14,808 nucleotides of DNA from Diaporthe sp. PMI_573 (GCA_021399435.1 JAJTUP010000207.1:1-14808), one strand, 5' to 3'. Positions 1 to 8,390 are shown, counted from the stretch's first letter. Program-made: numbers and translations. The notes: generated from the letters alone by a model not told the origin.

Positions 1-700
1 AGGGAGACGTTATGTGATGTCAGGGTTTTATCTTTTGGTGTGGGCAACTGTCTGGCATAGATCCACGCCTACGGCACTATTGTTGCATGCTATGGTTCCC
101 TAGTCGGTCAATATGGATAAGCCGTGGTCTCTCTGTAATTCGGTGCATATTGACTTCAATTGCCGTTTCTTTTCTTCTGTCTCTTCTTCCTTCTTCCTTC
201 TTCTTCTTCTTCTTCTGCCATATTTATATGCATGAAACCACGGTAGAAGGGCGCGGTATTATGTGAACTAAGACAGGCTGGAGCATGAAGGTGAGCTTGT
301 TTAATAGTAGAGGGAGCTCGGAGTTGTTTTTCGACAGCAGAATCGGAATACAGGAGGCTCAAGCAGGAGCCCATTGTAGACAGATGAGAAGAAAACACGT
401 GGTAATGTTTATCGAAGGACGATCCTTGCTGTGACGTTATTCTTTTAATTTGTGATCCCAAGCCTGTCAACGGTAATCGATGAGAAATTTATTGAAACCT
501 TTTGAGAATATTTGGAGTTTGCACAAGATTGAAAGTGTATATGCGAGAATCTTATATCAGCTTCTTTAAATAAGGAACTCAGAAGCAATCTTGAATTCAC
601 TCTATCATCCCGGCTTTCCATCTCGGGCCCACAATAAGTGGCTGCCGTCACAGCAGCATAGTCATCACAGCCTAAGTACGCAAACGATAGAGAATCTACT
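1..700. other. Intergenic stretch, no supported gene
   Basis: I found no coding region here that I can defend. Open frames exist on both strands, but those I checked lack ATG starts or recognisable motifs. The only distinct structure is the CT/TTC-rich microsatellite at about 166-216. The hAT transposase remnant that starts at about 700 lacks its N-terminal zinc-finger region and most of the catalytic N-terminus, so part of this stretch may be heavily decayed element sequence. Confidence 0.5.
166..216. repeat. Pyrimidine-rich TTC/TTCC microsatellite
   Basis: This is a run of TTC, TTCC and CTTCT units ending in about seven consecutive TTC triplets (about 196-216). On the minus strand it reads as a Glu/Lys/Arg-rich string in an open frame with no ATG start, which I regard as a by-product of the repeat rather than a protein. 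Confidence 0.85.
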
Positions 701-708
701 ATACGAAT

Positions 709-2145
709 CTGGGAGAAATGCAGCAACTGTGTGGCGGCGATCTCTCCAGGATCAATTCTATCTGTACGGATACCGAAAATACGATGCGCTCTGTACACAC
801 CTGCTAGGGGGATTCCCAGAGCTCTCACACATCAACTTCTCTCTGTGCGATTCTCACGGCCTTCAGCTTCTGATTAAAGATATTCTTTCTTTCTTCCCTT
901 CTTCGAGGATCTCTTTAACAACGTCAGCACCCTGCTCGTGTTCTTCTCACGGTCTAAATTACAATTACAAAGATTGAGAATGTGCCAGCGCACAAGGTGG
1001 AACGGAGTAACTCGCGCGCTGATCAGAAGGTACCGGTGAATTGTTAGCTGCGACTGAGAAATTGATATACTAACCTGCTCGTTCCGAACAGTATAATTAC
1101 ACGCTGGGGTTCCCAGTACAATTCTTTCTTCTCCCTCCTCCGTTCTCGAGACCTGCCAGAGACTGGTCTGTTCGAAAAGATGTACGGGATGAGTTGCGAT
1201 CTCAAGATTGCCCCGTTCTCCTGCCCGAAGCGGTTCGGATCATCAAAGACAGCAGCTTCTGGCTAGAACTCGAGGCTGCGATCGCTGTGCTGAAACCGGT
1301 GAACGACTTTCAACACGCTTCTGAGGCTGATGGGGCGGGAATTGCACACGTTGTAAATCGCTGGCTGCAAATCAAAAGCAAATGGGCTGAGATGAGAGAG
1401 GCTGATCAGTTCCCTGATATTCCGTGGGACGATATTGACGCTATATTCAAAGCTAGGCTTGATAAGCAAACGTACGATATACATTGGATCGCCGATGCCC
1501 TCCGGCCTGATACAACAGGTCCAAACTCGAAACTTCCGCCTAGCGTCTTTGCACGCGTACAAGAATATTTGCAGAAACAGCTGGAAAATGACGACGAGTA
1601 TCACCGTGCCCTCTCCGAATTCACACACTTCCGAATGCGTACAGGCGGCCCAGACGGCTTATTCAATAAGCACAGCGCTGTATACGACGATGGCTTCAGG
1701 CCAGCAATGGCGTGGCAGTGCCTCCTCAACCAGGGCTCGATTCTGGCTAGAGTAGCTGTGAAGGTAATGAACACGCTTGCAAACTCCGTACCTTCAGAAC
1801 GAAGTTTCTCTGCTATCAGGTTTCATACACACGAAAGCTCGAAATCGCCTTACGCCCATGCACGCGGACATGCAGGCCTTCATTTTTATGAATGATCGCG
1901 TATTAGATCGCCTTAAGGATCAGAAGTACGCGCATAAAAAGCGCTGGGCGGATCTTGAGGAGAAGGACTGGCTGGAACTTGAAGATTCGTACCTCGAGTT
2001 GTTTATGAATGCGCAGGGCAAGAAGGTCTGGATGGATGGTGTGATGGCCTCTGCCAATGGAGATTTCGAGTGGGAAGGTGTCTTACAGTCGACAGGTGAT
2101 ATATTGGGGGTTGGTACTGAAGTGGAATCAGTGGTTGGAGACTAG
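709..2145 (+). pseudogene. hAT-superfamily transposase, fragmented, with one intron
   Basis: hAT transposases are RNase H-fold DNA cut-and-paste enzymes. Six segments in shifting frames, read in order, match a fungal hAT transposase. They are ICTDTENTMRSV (about 756-791), CDSHGLQLLIKDIL (about 847-890), FFEDLFNNVSTLLVFFSRSK (about 899-958), IITRWGSQYNSFFSLLRSRD (1093-1152), SFWLELEAAIAVLKP (about 1257-1301) with HASEADGAGIAHV, and NTLANSVPSERSFSAIRF then IHTKARNRLTP (about 1770-1860). The last pair is the C-terminal hAT dimerisation motif. Frame changes fall near 795, 896, 1175 and 1821-1823. A 62-nt intron at 1030-1091 joins two of the segments in frame. The coding end is TAG at about 2143-2145. 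The N-terminal finger and part of the catalytic N-terminus are not visible. Each frame change needs one base, so decay and sequencing error are both possible. The family assignment is firm; an active copy is unlikely given the missing N-terminus. Confidence 0.87.
1030..1091 (+). other. Spliceosomal intron in the hAT transposase
   Basis: The donor is GTACCG, the branch point is TACTAAC about 20 nt before the end, and the acceptor is GAACAG; length is 62 nt. Removing it joins ...ALIR to SIITRWGSQ through a split serine codon (AG|T), restoring the expected continuity just before the conserved TRWG block of fungal hAT transposases. Read through, the frame meets a TGA within a few codons. Splicing was not observed; this is inferred from motif continuity. 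Confidence 0.75.
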
Positions 2146-2224
2146 AGTGACAGGAGACCAGGACCGTATGAATGCTCGTACTCAACTATTGCCTAAAAAG
2201 GAAGGAGGAAATTTGTATGGTACA

Positions 2225-2296
2225 ATTTTGTACGTACAGAAAAGTTGTACGTACGACAGCTACCCAAAATACAGTACGTACGTACGTACGTGTACA
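2225..2296. repeat. Cluster of self-complementary GTAC/TACG repeats
   Basis: Three blocks of the self-complementary tetranucleotide lie within about 70 nt. They are TGTACGTACA (2229-2238, a perfect palindrome), TTGTACGTACGA (about 2245-2256), and an 18-nt run of four and a half GTAC units (2274-2291) followed by GTACA. The single-strand form could fold into hairpins or a cruciform. The cluster lies just 3' of the hAT coding end and may be part of that element's terminus. No function can be assigned from the sequence. Confidence 0.8.
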
Positions 2297-2429
2297 GAAA
2301 AATGCATCACTAGCTGGGGGAGACTGAGAAATTGAAGACGGCTGTGTTTTTGGAGGGCTCACGTCGATTGAAGGCTGAGGAGCTGGCTCAGTCAGTGCTA
2401 CGTGCGCCGAAGGTGCCGCATCGGCGGTC

Positions 2430-2646
2430 TTTTCCCGCGACCGTCATTGTGGACAAACAAGGAGTCCGAATAGACCCTGAACGGGCCCGAACAATTAAGG
2501 AATGGCCACTCCCCTAGATTTTTCGAGATATTCAAGTGTTTCTCGGATTCTGTAACTTCTACCGGCATTTTATCGACGGCTATTCGAAGATCACTCGCCC
2601 CTTGAACAATTTTCTCCAAGGAATGAAGAATTTTATATTAAACTGA
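2430..2646 (+). pseudogene. Ty3/gypsy reverse-transcriptase fragment
   Basis: This encodes the end of a gypsy-type reverse transcriptase near its junction with RNase H. The visible motifs are GVRIDPERARTIKEWPLP and, after an in-frame TAG (2515-2517), FRDIQVFLGFCNFYRHFIDG then YSKITRPLNNFL. In fungal gypsy elements these two blocks are contiguous (…EWP.P…FRDIQ.FLGF.NFYRRFI). The frame ends at TGA 2644-2646. The catalytic YxDD box, protease, RNase H and integrase are absent, and no LTR is recognisable nearby, so this is a short dead fragment. Residues encoded at about 2332-2430 are open in the same frame but do not resemble reverse transcriptase. Confidence 0.85.
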
Positions 2647-2822
2647 TTGATCAGCCCTGTTTGGCCAGGTGTCCCGAAGTCTGCTTACTTAGGCTTCGGC
2701 GTCGAGTACCGCCAGGCCCCGCCTTTTCCCGCCTCTTGAGGAAGTTTTAACAATGCAGAATTTATTTCCGGGGCGACTCTCGAATTGAATTGATTGTTAT
2801 AAAGGGGATATCCCTTACCTAG
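2647..2822. other. Short non-coding spacer, possibly the transposon 3' end
   Basis: This separates the gypsy fragment from the transposase C-terminus. It has a GC-rich start (about 2652-2735) containing a small inverted repeat, CGAAG (2676-2680) with CTTCG (about 2694-2698). It could hold the terminal inverted repeat of the pogo-type element, but I found no matching partner on the other side. That is expected if the element's 5' part is gone. Confidence 0.3.
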
Positions 2823-4709
2823 CTAGACACGCCCTGTACCCTCTGAGATCAAGGTCTGGTCGTACCGCTTGCGGTGCGGCCCCCGGCGTAAAACAATATC
2901 ATCATCATCATCATCCCCATCACCACCAGCTATTTCACCGGGCCGCTTCCCCTTTTGTTTTTCCTCAATTATTGCTTGAGAGTCCTCAATACTAAGTGCC
3001 CCCCCAAACTGCACTCGTGTCCTTTTAGCTCTCCGTCGTTTAGCAAGTGCTGCGTTGGCGTCTTGAAGTGTCCGGATCTGCTCACTCATCATGGTGAGTG
3101 AGTGCGCCATCACTTGTGCACCCCTTGCCAACTGATCTACAGCATCCATAATTGGTGTGGGGGAGCTTCCCTGATGGGCCGAGATCTTGCCTTTAATAAA
3201 ACTCGATTGCTGAACAGTCTGTTGAGCATTGGATGGTGTTTGTGACTCCCAGTTCCGGGGGAGGCAGGGATAGATGGTAATGGAGTTCGTAGGCGGACAT
3301 CTAGCCTAGAAATGACAGAATCTGGGTCCCAAGGAGAAATTCCAGCTCCTCTAAACGCAGCCTTGATATTGTTCTCTGTAAGGGTCTTGTCGTGGGCTGC
3401 CTTGAACGCAACGAAGAACTCGGATTTGGTGATGTGGTTAATCGAAGCCTGGATGAAGAGGTTGATTTGGTCTCCATATGCGCGCTTCAGAGGCGAGTAT
3501 AACGCGACATCTAGTGGCTGGACCAAATGAGATGAATGCGGTGGCATACTAACAGAGAATGTTGTTATCTTTACAGTACTGGTCGAACTCAGCTGATACA
3601 TGGCTGTCATGACCATCCAGGATCAACATCCGGTACCCACCCTTCGTCCGCTGTTTAGTATGCTTGTCGAAGTGCTGAATCCATTCCAGGCCGGTCTCGT
3701 TATCTGTCCATCCATTTGGGGTAGGTTTGATAACCCAATCCTTTGGAAAACCCGACTCTGTGGTCCAGCTTGCAAGATGGTAGGCGCCTTGGACGATCGT
3801 AAACGGCGGGATACACCAGCCCTTTGCATTGATGCATTCAATGACCGTTGTCCATTCCCTGTTGCCAGGCTGAACAGATTTGGCCTTTCCATGCTTATCG
3901 ACGCGTGTAACCACCATTGACGCGGTGATCATGCCCATCATAAAGCCTGGATCAAGGTTTGCAAGTGGTTGCTCGTGAAGGTTATCGGGGTTCAGCTTGA
4001 AGTGATCAAGGATCGATTCGGGGTTTCTCGACTTGAGGTTCTTCGCGATGGCATTGACTATGACGTTTTGCAGCGGCCGAAGAGCCTTAAGCCGCGTGTC
4101 GATCAAATCCAACGAGGCCATGGAGACGGGAAAGCCACTGGTGAATGGAAGGGATAACTCCAGCGTGGTTATGCCGACACAGGCATCTCTTATGAGGTCC
4201 AGGTCCTGAACATGGTCTTCATGAAGCTGAGTACCCAACAAAGTAGATCGGTTTGGAAGTGTAACACAGACGTGGCGAAGGAGTCTTGCTAGGAGCCCGA
4301 TCTGCCCAAGGAAGAAGGCGAGGGTGGTGCCTGTGGCATATCCTGTCGTCGCTTTGTCTTCCTCCGGAAAGTGAAAACAATTGTCGGAGTAAAGAAGGGA
4401 GACGGCTTCGTCATAAACTTGCTTGCTAGTGCGAAGAAGGGCAGGACATAGGTCGATTCTTTCTCCTAGCCACAGCCGTGCTGGCAAGGGGTATTCCCGC
4501 TTCTTGAGGTGGATGAGTTTAGAGTGAACGAGGAGCTGTGAATAGATTTTGAGCCTGACCTCGACCGGGAAGGCGAAGAGATCCATCGTCGTAGAGTTTG
4601 ATCCAGCAGGCTCAACGCTTTGTCGATGTCTCGGCGAGTCCCGCTTGTGCTGGGCCAGGGCGCTCTCGCCTTTGACGGTCTTCCCACACTCGCAAACTAC
4701 TTTAGCCAT
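2823..4709 (-). CDS. C2H2-like finger + 2EXR domain fused to pogo/Fot1-type DDE transposase C-terminus
   Basis: The ATG is at 4709. Residues 1-386 are one open frame to 3549. Residues 6-28 form a small finger (C6, C8, H21, H28; QHKRDSPRH). Residues 43-220 are a 2EXR/F-box-like host domain (FPVEVRLKIYSQLL, then LCPALLRTSKQVYDEAVSLL, RHVCVTLP, LIDTRLKAL). From about residue 253 the sequence is pogo/Fot1 transposase: GFMMGM, NREWTTVIECINAKGW, PPFTIVQGAYH, NGWTDNETGLEWIQHFDKHT, LILDGHDSH. After one extra base near 3553 the frame goes on with MPPHSSHLVQPLDVALYSPL. After one missing base in a G run at 3159-3163 it goes on to the Arg/Lys-rich tail (KRRRAKRTRVQ) and an acidic stretch, ending at 2823. 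Putative acidic residues are D253, D365 and the Asp of QPLDV, with about 34 residues between the last two. The usual N-terminal helix-turn-helix half is missing. 2EXR proteins are a large fungal family of uncertain function. Alternatives are truncation of a host gene by transposon debris, or a genuine host-transposase fusion. Confidence 0.75.
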
Positions 4710-5380
4710 GATTCAGTTCGAGGCTGTGGTTGTACAGACAGGAGCGGGGTGACTTGAAGCCTGATTCTTTTGAGCTAGGACCTGTCGTGGCTTCTTGGCG
4801 CACTGCGAGCCTGGAACCCAGTCCGCAAACGGGACAAAGGGCAATGTCTTGCGGGCAGGCCGCAGCTGGCTAGGAGGAGCAGTGGCGAGCGGCTCGATTA
4901 TAAGAGGTCCAATCCTCTGGAACTGGCGACGCAAAGAGTCATGCGCTCGATTGGCGAAGCTGCGGGTGGCGCCGGCAGGGCTCTTTCAGATATATCAAAG
5001 CCTTGACGGATAGGCGCTAGGCATCTTCGACATGTGAAAGCCCCGCTCGATCTCTCGATGCTGCCCAACCGAGCCCAACTTTTGCCCATACTGTACTCAG
5101 AGAGTCCGGGGCCGAACCCTCTTCAGGTACGCTGCACCTATTTGAACGATCCTACCGTAGCCAGAGGCCTAGTTAGTCATGTAACAGACAGAACGATTCC
5201 GCTACAAGCACGATTCATCGTTGCTAACCATCATCATACTTGAGCAGCCGTCGATTTCCGGCCCTGTGCCGTTTTCTTCTCGTTATCCACCCATCCAATT
5301 CGTGAGAGCCGGAGAGTCGATCGGAGATAATGGGAGGAAGCAAAAAGGGCGAATCCGGACGAAGAAGACGGGCAGCGGAA
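4710..5380. other. Intergenic region upstream of the 2EXR-transposase gene
   Basis: Short open frames occur on both strands, but none carries a motif I recognise and I regard them as chance. The stretch contains the 5' side of the minus-strand 2EXR-transposase gene, so its promoter should lie here. I see no clear TATA box or other element. Confidence 0.4.
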
Positions 5381-5750
5381 CCGGTTCGGAAATGCCACAG
5401 TTGAGAGTTACCGAGTACGGGAAGCTGTACGTGTCGGGTCTGGGGGACGAAGACTGGAGTCTCTGCGATAAAGATTGTGGCTGGTGCGGTCATTGCGCTG
5501 ATGGCGTGGTCTTCTGACAATCTGTGAAATGCAGTATAAACTCCGCGAAGATAATGCTGCAGATATACAGCGGTTCGTACTCCCTCCGCATCTAGAAAAG
5601 CTGAAGATCTACATTATATCAACTCCGAACCTCTGGGAGACTGTACATCTTGACGAACTAGAATTGCATCGCCGCTTAAACGTCGTAAGCGGGGGCTATG
5701 GGGGACCTGGAGCACGTAGAACAAGACTGGACTGGAAGAGGCGGGAATAG
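5380..5750 (+). pseudogene. Remnant with Cys-rich CDKDCGWCGHC motif
   Basis: The plus-strand frame ending at TGA 5515-5517 encodes VTEYGKLYVSGLGDEDWSLC followed by DKDCGWCGHCADGV. From memory, this Gly/Asp/Trp-plus-CDxDCGWCGxC pattern occurs in fungal F-box-like proteins, but I cannot verify it here. A second frame, from ATG 5529 to TAG 5748-5750, gives 73 residues including RFVLPPHLEKLKIYIISTPN and ETVHLDELELHRRL, which look protein-like. The two could be joined by a short intron (branch-like CTGAC about 5515-5519, acceptor GCAG near 5534) or by a one-base indel. No upstream domain is visible. It is convergent with the methyltransferase gene. The function is unknown and this may be a decayed relative of the 2EXR/F-box-like family. 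Confidence 0.35.
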
Positions 5751-5859
5751 GGAATGAGGAAAGTGAAGAGAACGACGAAGAGGAGGACAATAAGGTATCT
5801 TACTGAAGCTAAATGGTGAATTACATGCTTGCAAGAGTAGCGAGAGCACCTAACATCCC

Positions 5860-7057
5860 TTATTGCATTTTGATGAAAGGTGCCTTCGCAAGCGCCTTAG
5901 CCTGGGTCTCCCAAACCACCCTGCCACCCTCCGCAAGCACCGAGCCGAACTCCTCCAACAGCTCCTCTGCGCTCTGCTCCCCTTTGCGAATGGCCTGTTC
6001 GTACTCTTCGTCAGTGCCGAACGTCGCCGCCCGCCACACTGCCTTCCACTTTTCAATTGCAAGGATAGCCTCGGGGTCATTTCGCCTCACGTATCTGGCG
6101 ACCATGTAAAACGAAGAGCGAGTGGCGTGTCCTGATGTCGGCTTGTAAAGATAGGTGGAAGAGAACTTTTTAAACCTTTGAAAATAACACACCGTGTCCC
6201 AAGCTTCGAGTTTGTGGAGGAGAATGATCATCGTTCCGCCCGGTGTAAGGTGTTCGAGGCCCAGAGCCAGTTGAGTGGTTTTCAGCCTATCTCCCTCGCG
6301 TGTTTCTCGGTATGAGGCTCGGGTTGGGGCGTGTGTTCGGAGAACATGGCCATCACAGATAACTAAATCGAAGAGCCGTGTCTCTTCAATTTGTCGTGGA
6401 AGGAAGTTCCCCGCATCCGGATGCTCTGCTGGAATGTCTATAATGCCCATGTCTTCAGCGAGCATTGTGATATCCAGGAACTTGACGCAGTCTTTATTTT
6501 CCACCGAGAAGGACATTGTAACCTCCGTCCGAGGGTGGCAGGCTGAAGCCAAGAGCCTCGCAGCCTGTGTTAAGGTTTGTTGCGGTTGCGAGAAAACCAC
6601 CCGGTGCCACACACATGTCGAGGACACTCCCAGGCCACATCTTGGTGGCAAAGCCGAGAGTGGCATTGTGAAGTTCCTCAGCAATCCTCATCATCAATTT
6701 GAAGTGATAACGAGATGTCTCATTATCCGTTTTGTCGGCGTTCTTGCGCTGTTTCTTAAAGTACGTATCGCCAGCCGGGTTTTCCCATCCCTTTTCCAAT
6801 TCAATCTTAGTATAGGACTTGGAGCTAAATCACGTCTCGTAGAAGCTTTTTCGGTTTACCTTTCGCCGCAATTCCGCCAGTTTCTGGAACTCTGGAACCC
6901 GGTCTAGCAAATAAGTTACTATAGCGCTGGTATTACGTCGTTTCCACTGGTCGGCGGGGCATAGAACCTGCTGCACTGCGGGCTGAAGACCGGCTCTAAC
7001 TAAGGTCTCATCGCCAACTTGAATCCCTTGGCCTTGAGATAGAGACGCTGTGGCCAT
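5860..7057 (-). CDS. FtsJ-like SAM-dependent methyltransferase, two exons, one frame change
   Basis: This is predicted to transfer a methyl group from S-adenosylmethionine, and RNA is the usual FtsJ/RrmJ substrate. The start is ATG 7055-7057. Exon 1 is 7057-6860 (66 codons), followed by an intron at 6859-6791. Exon 2 opens with GWENPAGDTYFKKQR and carries the SAM-binding motif LDMCVAPGGF, then LGFSLPPSDGGYNVLL. Near 6494-6500 the frame shifts by one extra base in an AAAA run. It then continues with VKFLDITMLAEDMGIIDIP, LFDLVICDGHVLRTH, GGTMIILLHKLEAWDTV and HATRSSFYMVARYV, ending at TAA 5860-5862. The total is about 375 residues, typical of the uncharacterised fungal FtsJ-domain family. I see no signal peptide or membrane segment. 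Without the shift the gene would be whole, so I class it as a probable gene with a sequence error; a recent pseudogene is the alternative. The true substrate is unknown. Confidence 0.8.
6791..6859 (-). other. Spliceosomal intron in the methyltransferase gene
   Basis: Read on the minus strand it has donor GTAAAC, branch-point-like TACTAAG about 15 nt before the end, and acceptor GGAAAAG; length is 69 nt. It contains an in-frame TGA (6830-6832) that would stop the protein. Removing it joins ...FQKLAELRRK directly to GWENPAGD, the arrangement expected for this family. An alternative acceptor at the TACTAAG itself would give a 54-nt intron and keep five extra residues (IELEK); both keep the frame. 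Confidence 0.7.
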
Positions 7058-7320
7058 CTCCAGTTGGCGGGTTGTACTGGCGCGATGATAAGTTTGTCCG
7101 TAATATGGCAGTTGAGTTGCCTGATTCAGAGATGGTTACTGCCTGAGATTGCTGATGCGGAAAGAAAAAGGAGAAGCATTGCTAAAAGGCTGTGACGCTA
7201 CGGGAAGATCGCGGGGTCGTTTTTTGCTTGGCCTTCTTGGGCGGTGGTTGGGCCGCAATGTTCGGATTATCTCTATAGCTTGCCCGGCAACCACCAGCTG
7301 GTGCCCCCTGGCACTAGCTT
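7058..7320. other. Region upstream of the methyltransferase gene
   Basis: This is 5' flanking DNA of the minus-strand methyltransferase. I see no coding segment and no convincing TATA box or other promoter element. Confidence 0.4.
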
Positions 7321-7326
7321 AGTCAG

Positions 7327-7382
7327 CAGAAGGCGGCAGTGCCCTACGCCTTCGGGCGCTGCGGCGCCCACAGGGCCTTCTG
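7327..7382. repeat. Nested GC-rich hairpin
   Basis: Three concentric inverted repeats lie in 56 nt. CAGAAGG (7327-7333) pairs with CCTTCTG (7376-7382). CCCT (7342-7345) pairs with AGGG (7372-7375). GGGCGC (7354-7359) pairs with GCGCCC (7364-7369) around a TGCG loop. A diverged relative begins at about 7584 (CAGAAGGCAGCACTTCGGGC), which suggests a repeat family. It may belong to a retroelement LTR, a MITE, or an RNA-level structure. Confidence 0.6.
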
Positions 7383-7976
7383 TAAAAGACAACTGTCAGA
7401 TGTGACGGGTAGCCAAGAGGTGTGTGCCTGAGGCATCAATATGTCCGTCATGACAAAACCAGCCCCCAACGGGAGGGGTCGCTAGAGAACCTAGACAAGA
7501 CATGATCACAATACACACAGTGACCACCCCATCAATTGGACCATAATTACACGTCCCATATACCTAAAAGGGTGATAATCTGACAGAAGGCAGCACTTCG
7601 GGCCCGTCGGAGGCCCGGTGAAAGGCACCGTAGTATCGGCGAAAGGCACCGCAGCACCGCTCAGGCCCATACGGGGCCCAAGTCAGGGCTGAGCTTCGCT
7701 CAGGCCAGCGTGCATCGAGATCCATGAGGGATGGGCAGGTCAGGTTATAAGATGGGTGACCAGACGCACTGGAATCACAATGTAGTTAGGCATCGCAACA
7801 TAGCACAGAAAGTTCAGATCCTGATCTGCCCTTATGCAACCCCTTGCCCAGCATCTTCCCCAGAGACTTTCGACAGGTTATGAGCCCGGCCAAAGCACGC
7901 GCCGGGAATTCAGTCTAAACGGCATCGCGATAACATAGCAGGCTCAGCGCTGACGACGTGCACACGACATCGCTGG
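7383..7976. other. Hairpin-dense non-coding region, possible LTR remnant
   Basis: No credible protein is encoded. Besides the two repeats listed separately there are inverted repeats such as CCCGGC with GCCGGG at about 7887-7906. TGT at about 7400 could be an LTR start, and the region precedes a possible Gag N-terminus. However, I found no second LTR copy, no clear primer-binding site and no target-site duplication, so the LTR idea is only a suggestion. Confidence 0.3.
7616..7654. repeat. Two tandem 18-nt units, each a small hairpin
   Basis: CGGTGAAAGGCACCGTAG (7616-7633) and CGGCGAAAGGCACCGCAG (7637-7654) match at 16 of 18 positions and repeat with a 21-nt period. In the first unit CGGTG pairs perfectly with CACCG around AAAGG. 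In the second the stem carries one mismatch. A further hairpin follows at 7689-7703 (CTGAGC, loop TTC, GCTCAG). Confidence 0.75.
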
Positions 7977-8345
7977 ATGGCCCCACAGACGAGGGTGCAA
8001 GCAGCCATGGCAGATCAGCAACAAGCCCAGCAGAGTGCTGGCCCGGGCCCAGTACGCGGCGCCGGCGAAGCCGTCGCGGCCCAGCAGCCGGCGACGAGAT
8101 CGCACGGGTGCCCTACGCTGGCGATGTTGGGTCCAGCGTGGACCCCCTTGGGCTCCGATCAGGAGCAACCTCTCCCCAGAACCGCCACTGGGCCGATGCC
8201 AATGAGGGCAGAGAGAGGAGCGGCGTTCCCCTATACAAAGGGAAGCCCCAGCTCTGTGATCGTCATCACAGCTACCGAAGTGAAGTGGCCAAGCTTCAAG
8301 ATGCCTAAAGAACACCACCTTTCAGGCGTCAACATGTATCCATCG
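7977..8345 (+). pseudogene. Possible retroelement Gag N-terminal fragment
   Basis: ATG 7977 or 8007 (MADQQQAQQSAGPG) opens a frame of up to 137 codons that ends at TAG 8388-8390. The N-terminus is low-complexity Gln/Ala/Pro. Then comes VKWPSFKMPKEHHLSGVNMY, which loosely resembles the start of a copia-type Gag (…L.G..NY..W…). Similarity disappears at about 8345, and the remaining codons to the stop look random. The hairpin-rich region just upstream would suit a 5' LTR and leader. No capsid core, zinc knuckle or pol sequence follows. A lineage-specific host protein or a chance frame is equally possible. Confidence 0.25.
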
Positions 8346-8390
8346 ACGCCCATGTCTTGGGGAGACCTTTCAACATTTTATAAACAATAG

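Noticed and set aside
156..470. Minus-strand open frame ending in a poly-Glu and Lys/Arg-rich tail
   Set aside because: It lacks an ATG start (TTG only), the charged tail is simply the TTC microsatellite, and no motif is seen.
445..828. 127-codon minus-strand frame
   Set aside because: It overlaps plus-strand hAT transposase segments with clear conserved motifs and has no ATG start or motif of its own.
1030..1091. In-frame TGA after ALIRR taken as a nonsense mutation in the hAT gene
   Set aside because: It lies inside a well-formed 62-nt intron whose removal restores the conserved TRWG block.
2332..2430. 5' part of the frame leading into the gypsy fragment
   Set aside because: It is open but does not resemble reverse transcriptase, and the start is TTG. 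I limited the call to the part with motifs.
6830..6832. TGA in the methyltransferase taken as a nonsense mutation
   Set aside because: It falls inside a plausible 69-nt intron with donor, branch point and acceptor, and the joined protein matches the family pattern.
7327..7706. CRISPR-like or bacterial terminator interpretation of the hairpins
   Set aside because: The introns and gene families are fungal, the repeats are only two units with a 3-nt gap, and there is no T-tract or spacer pattern.
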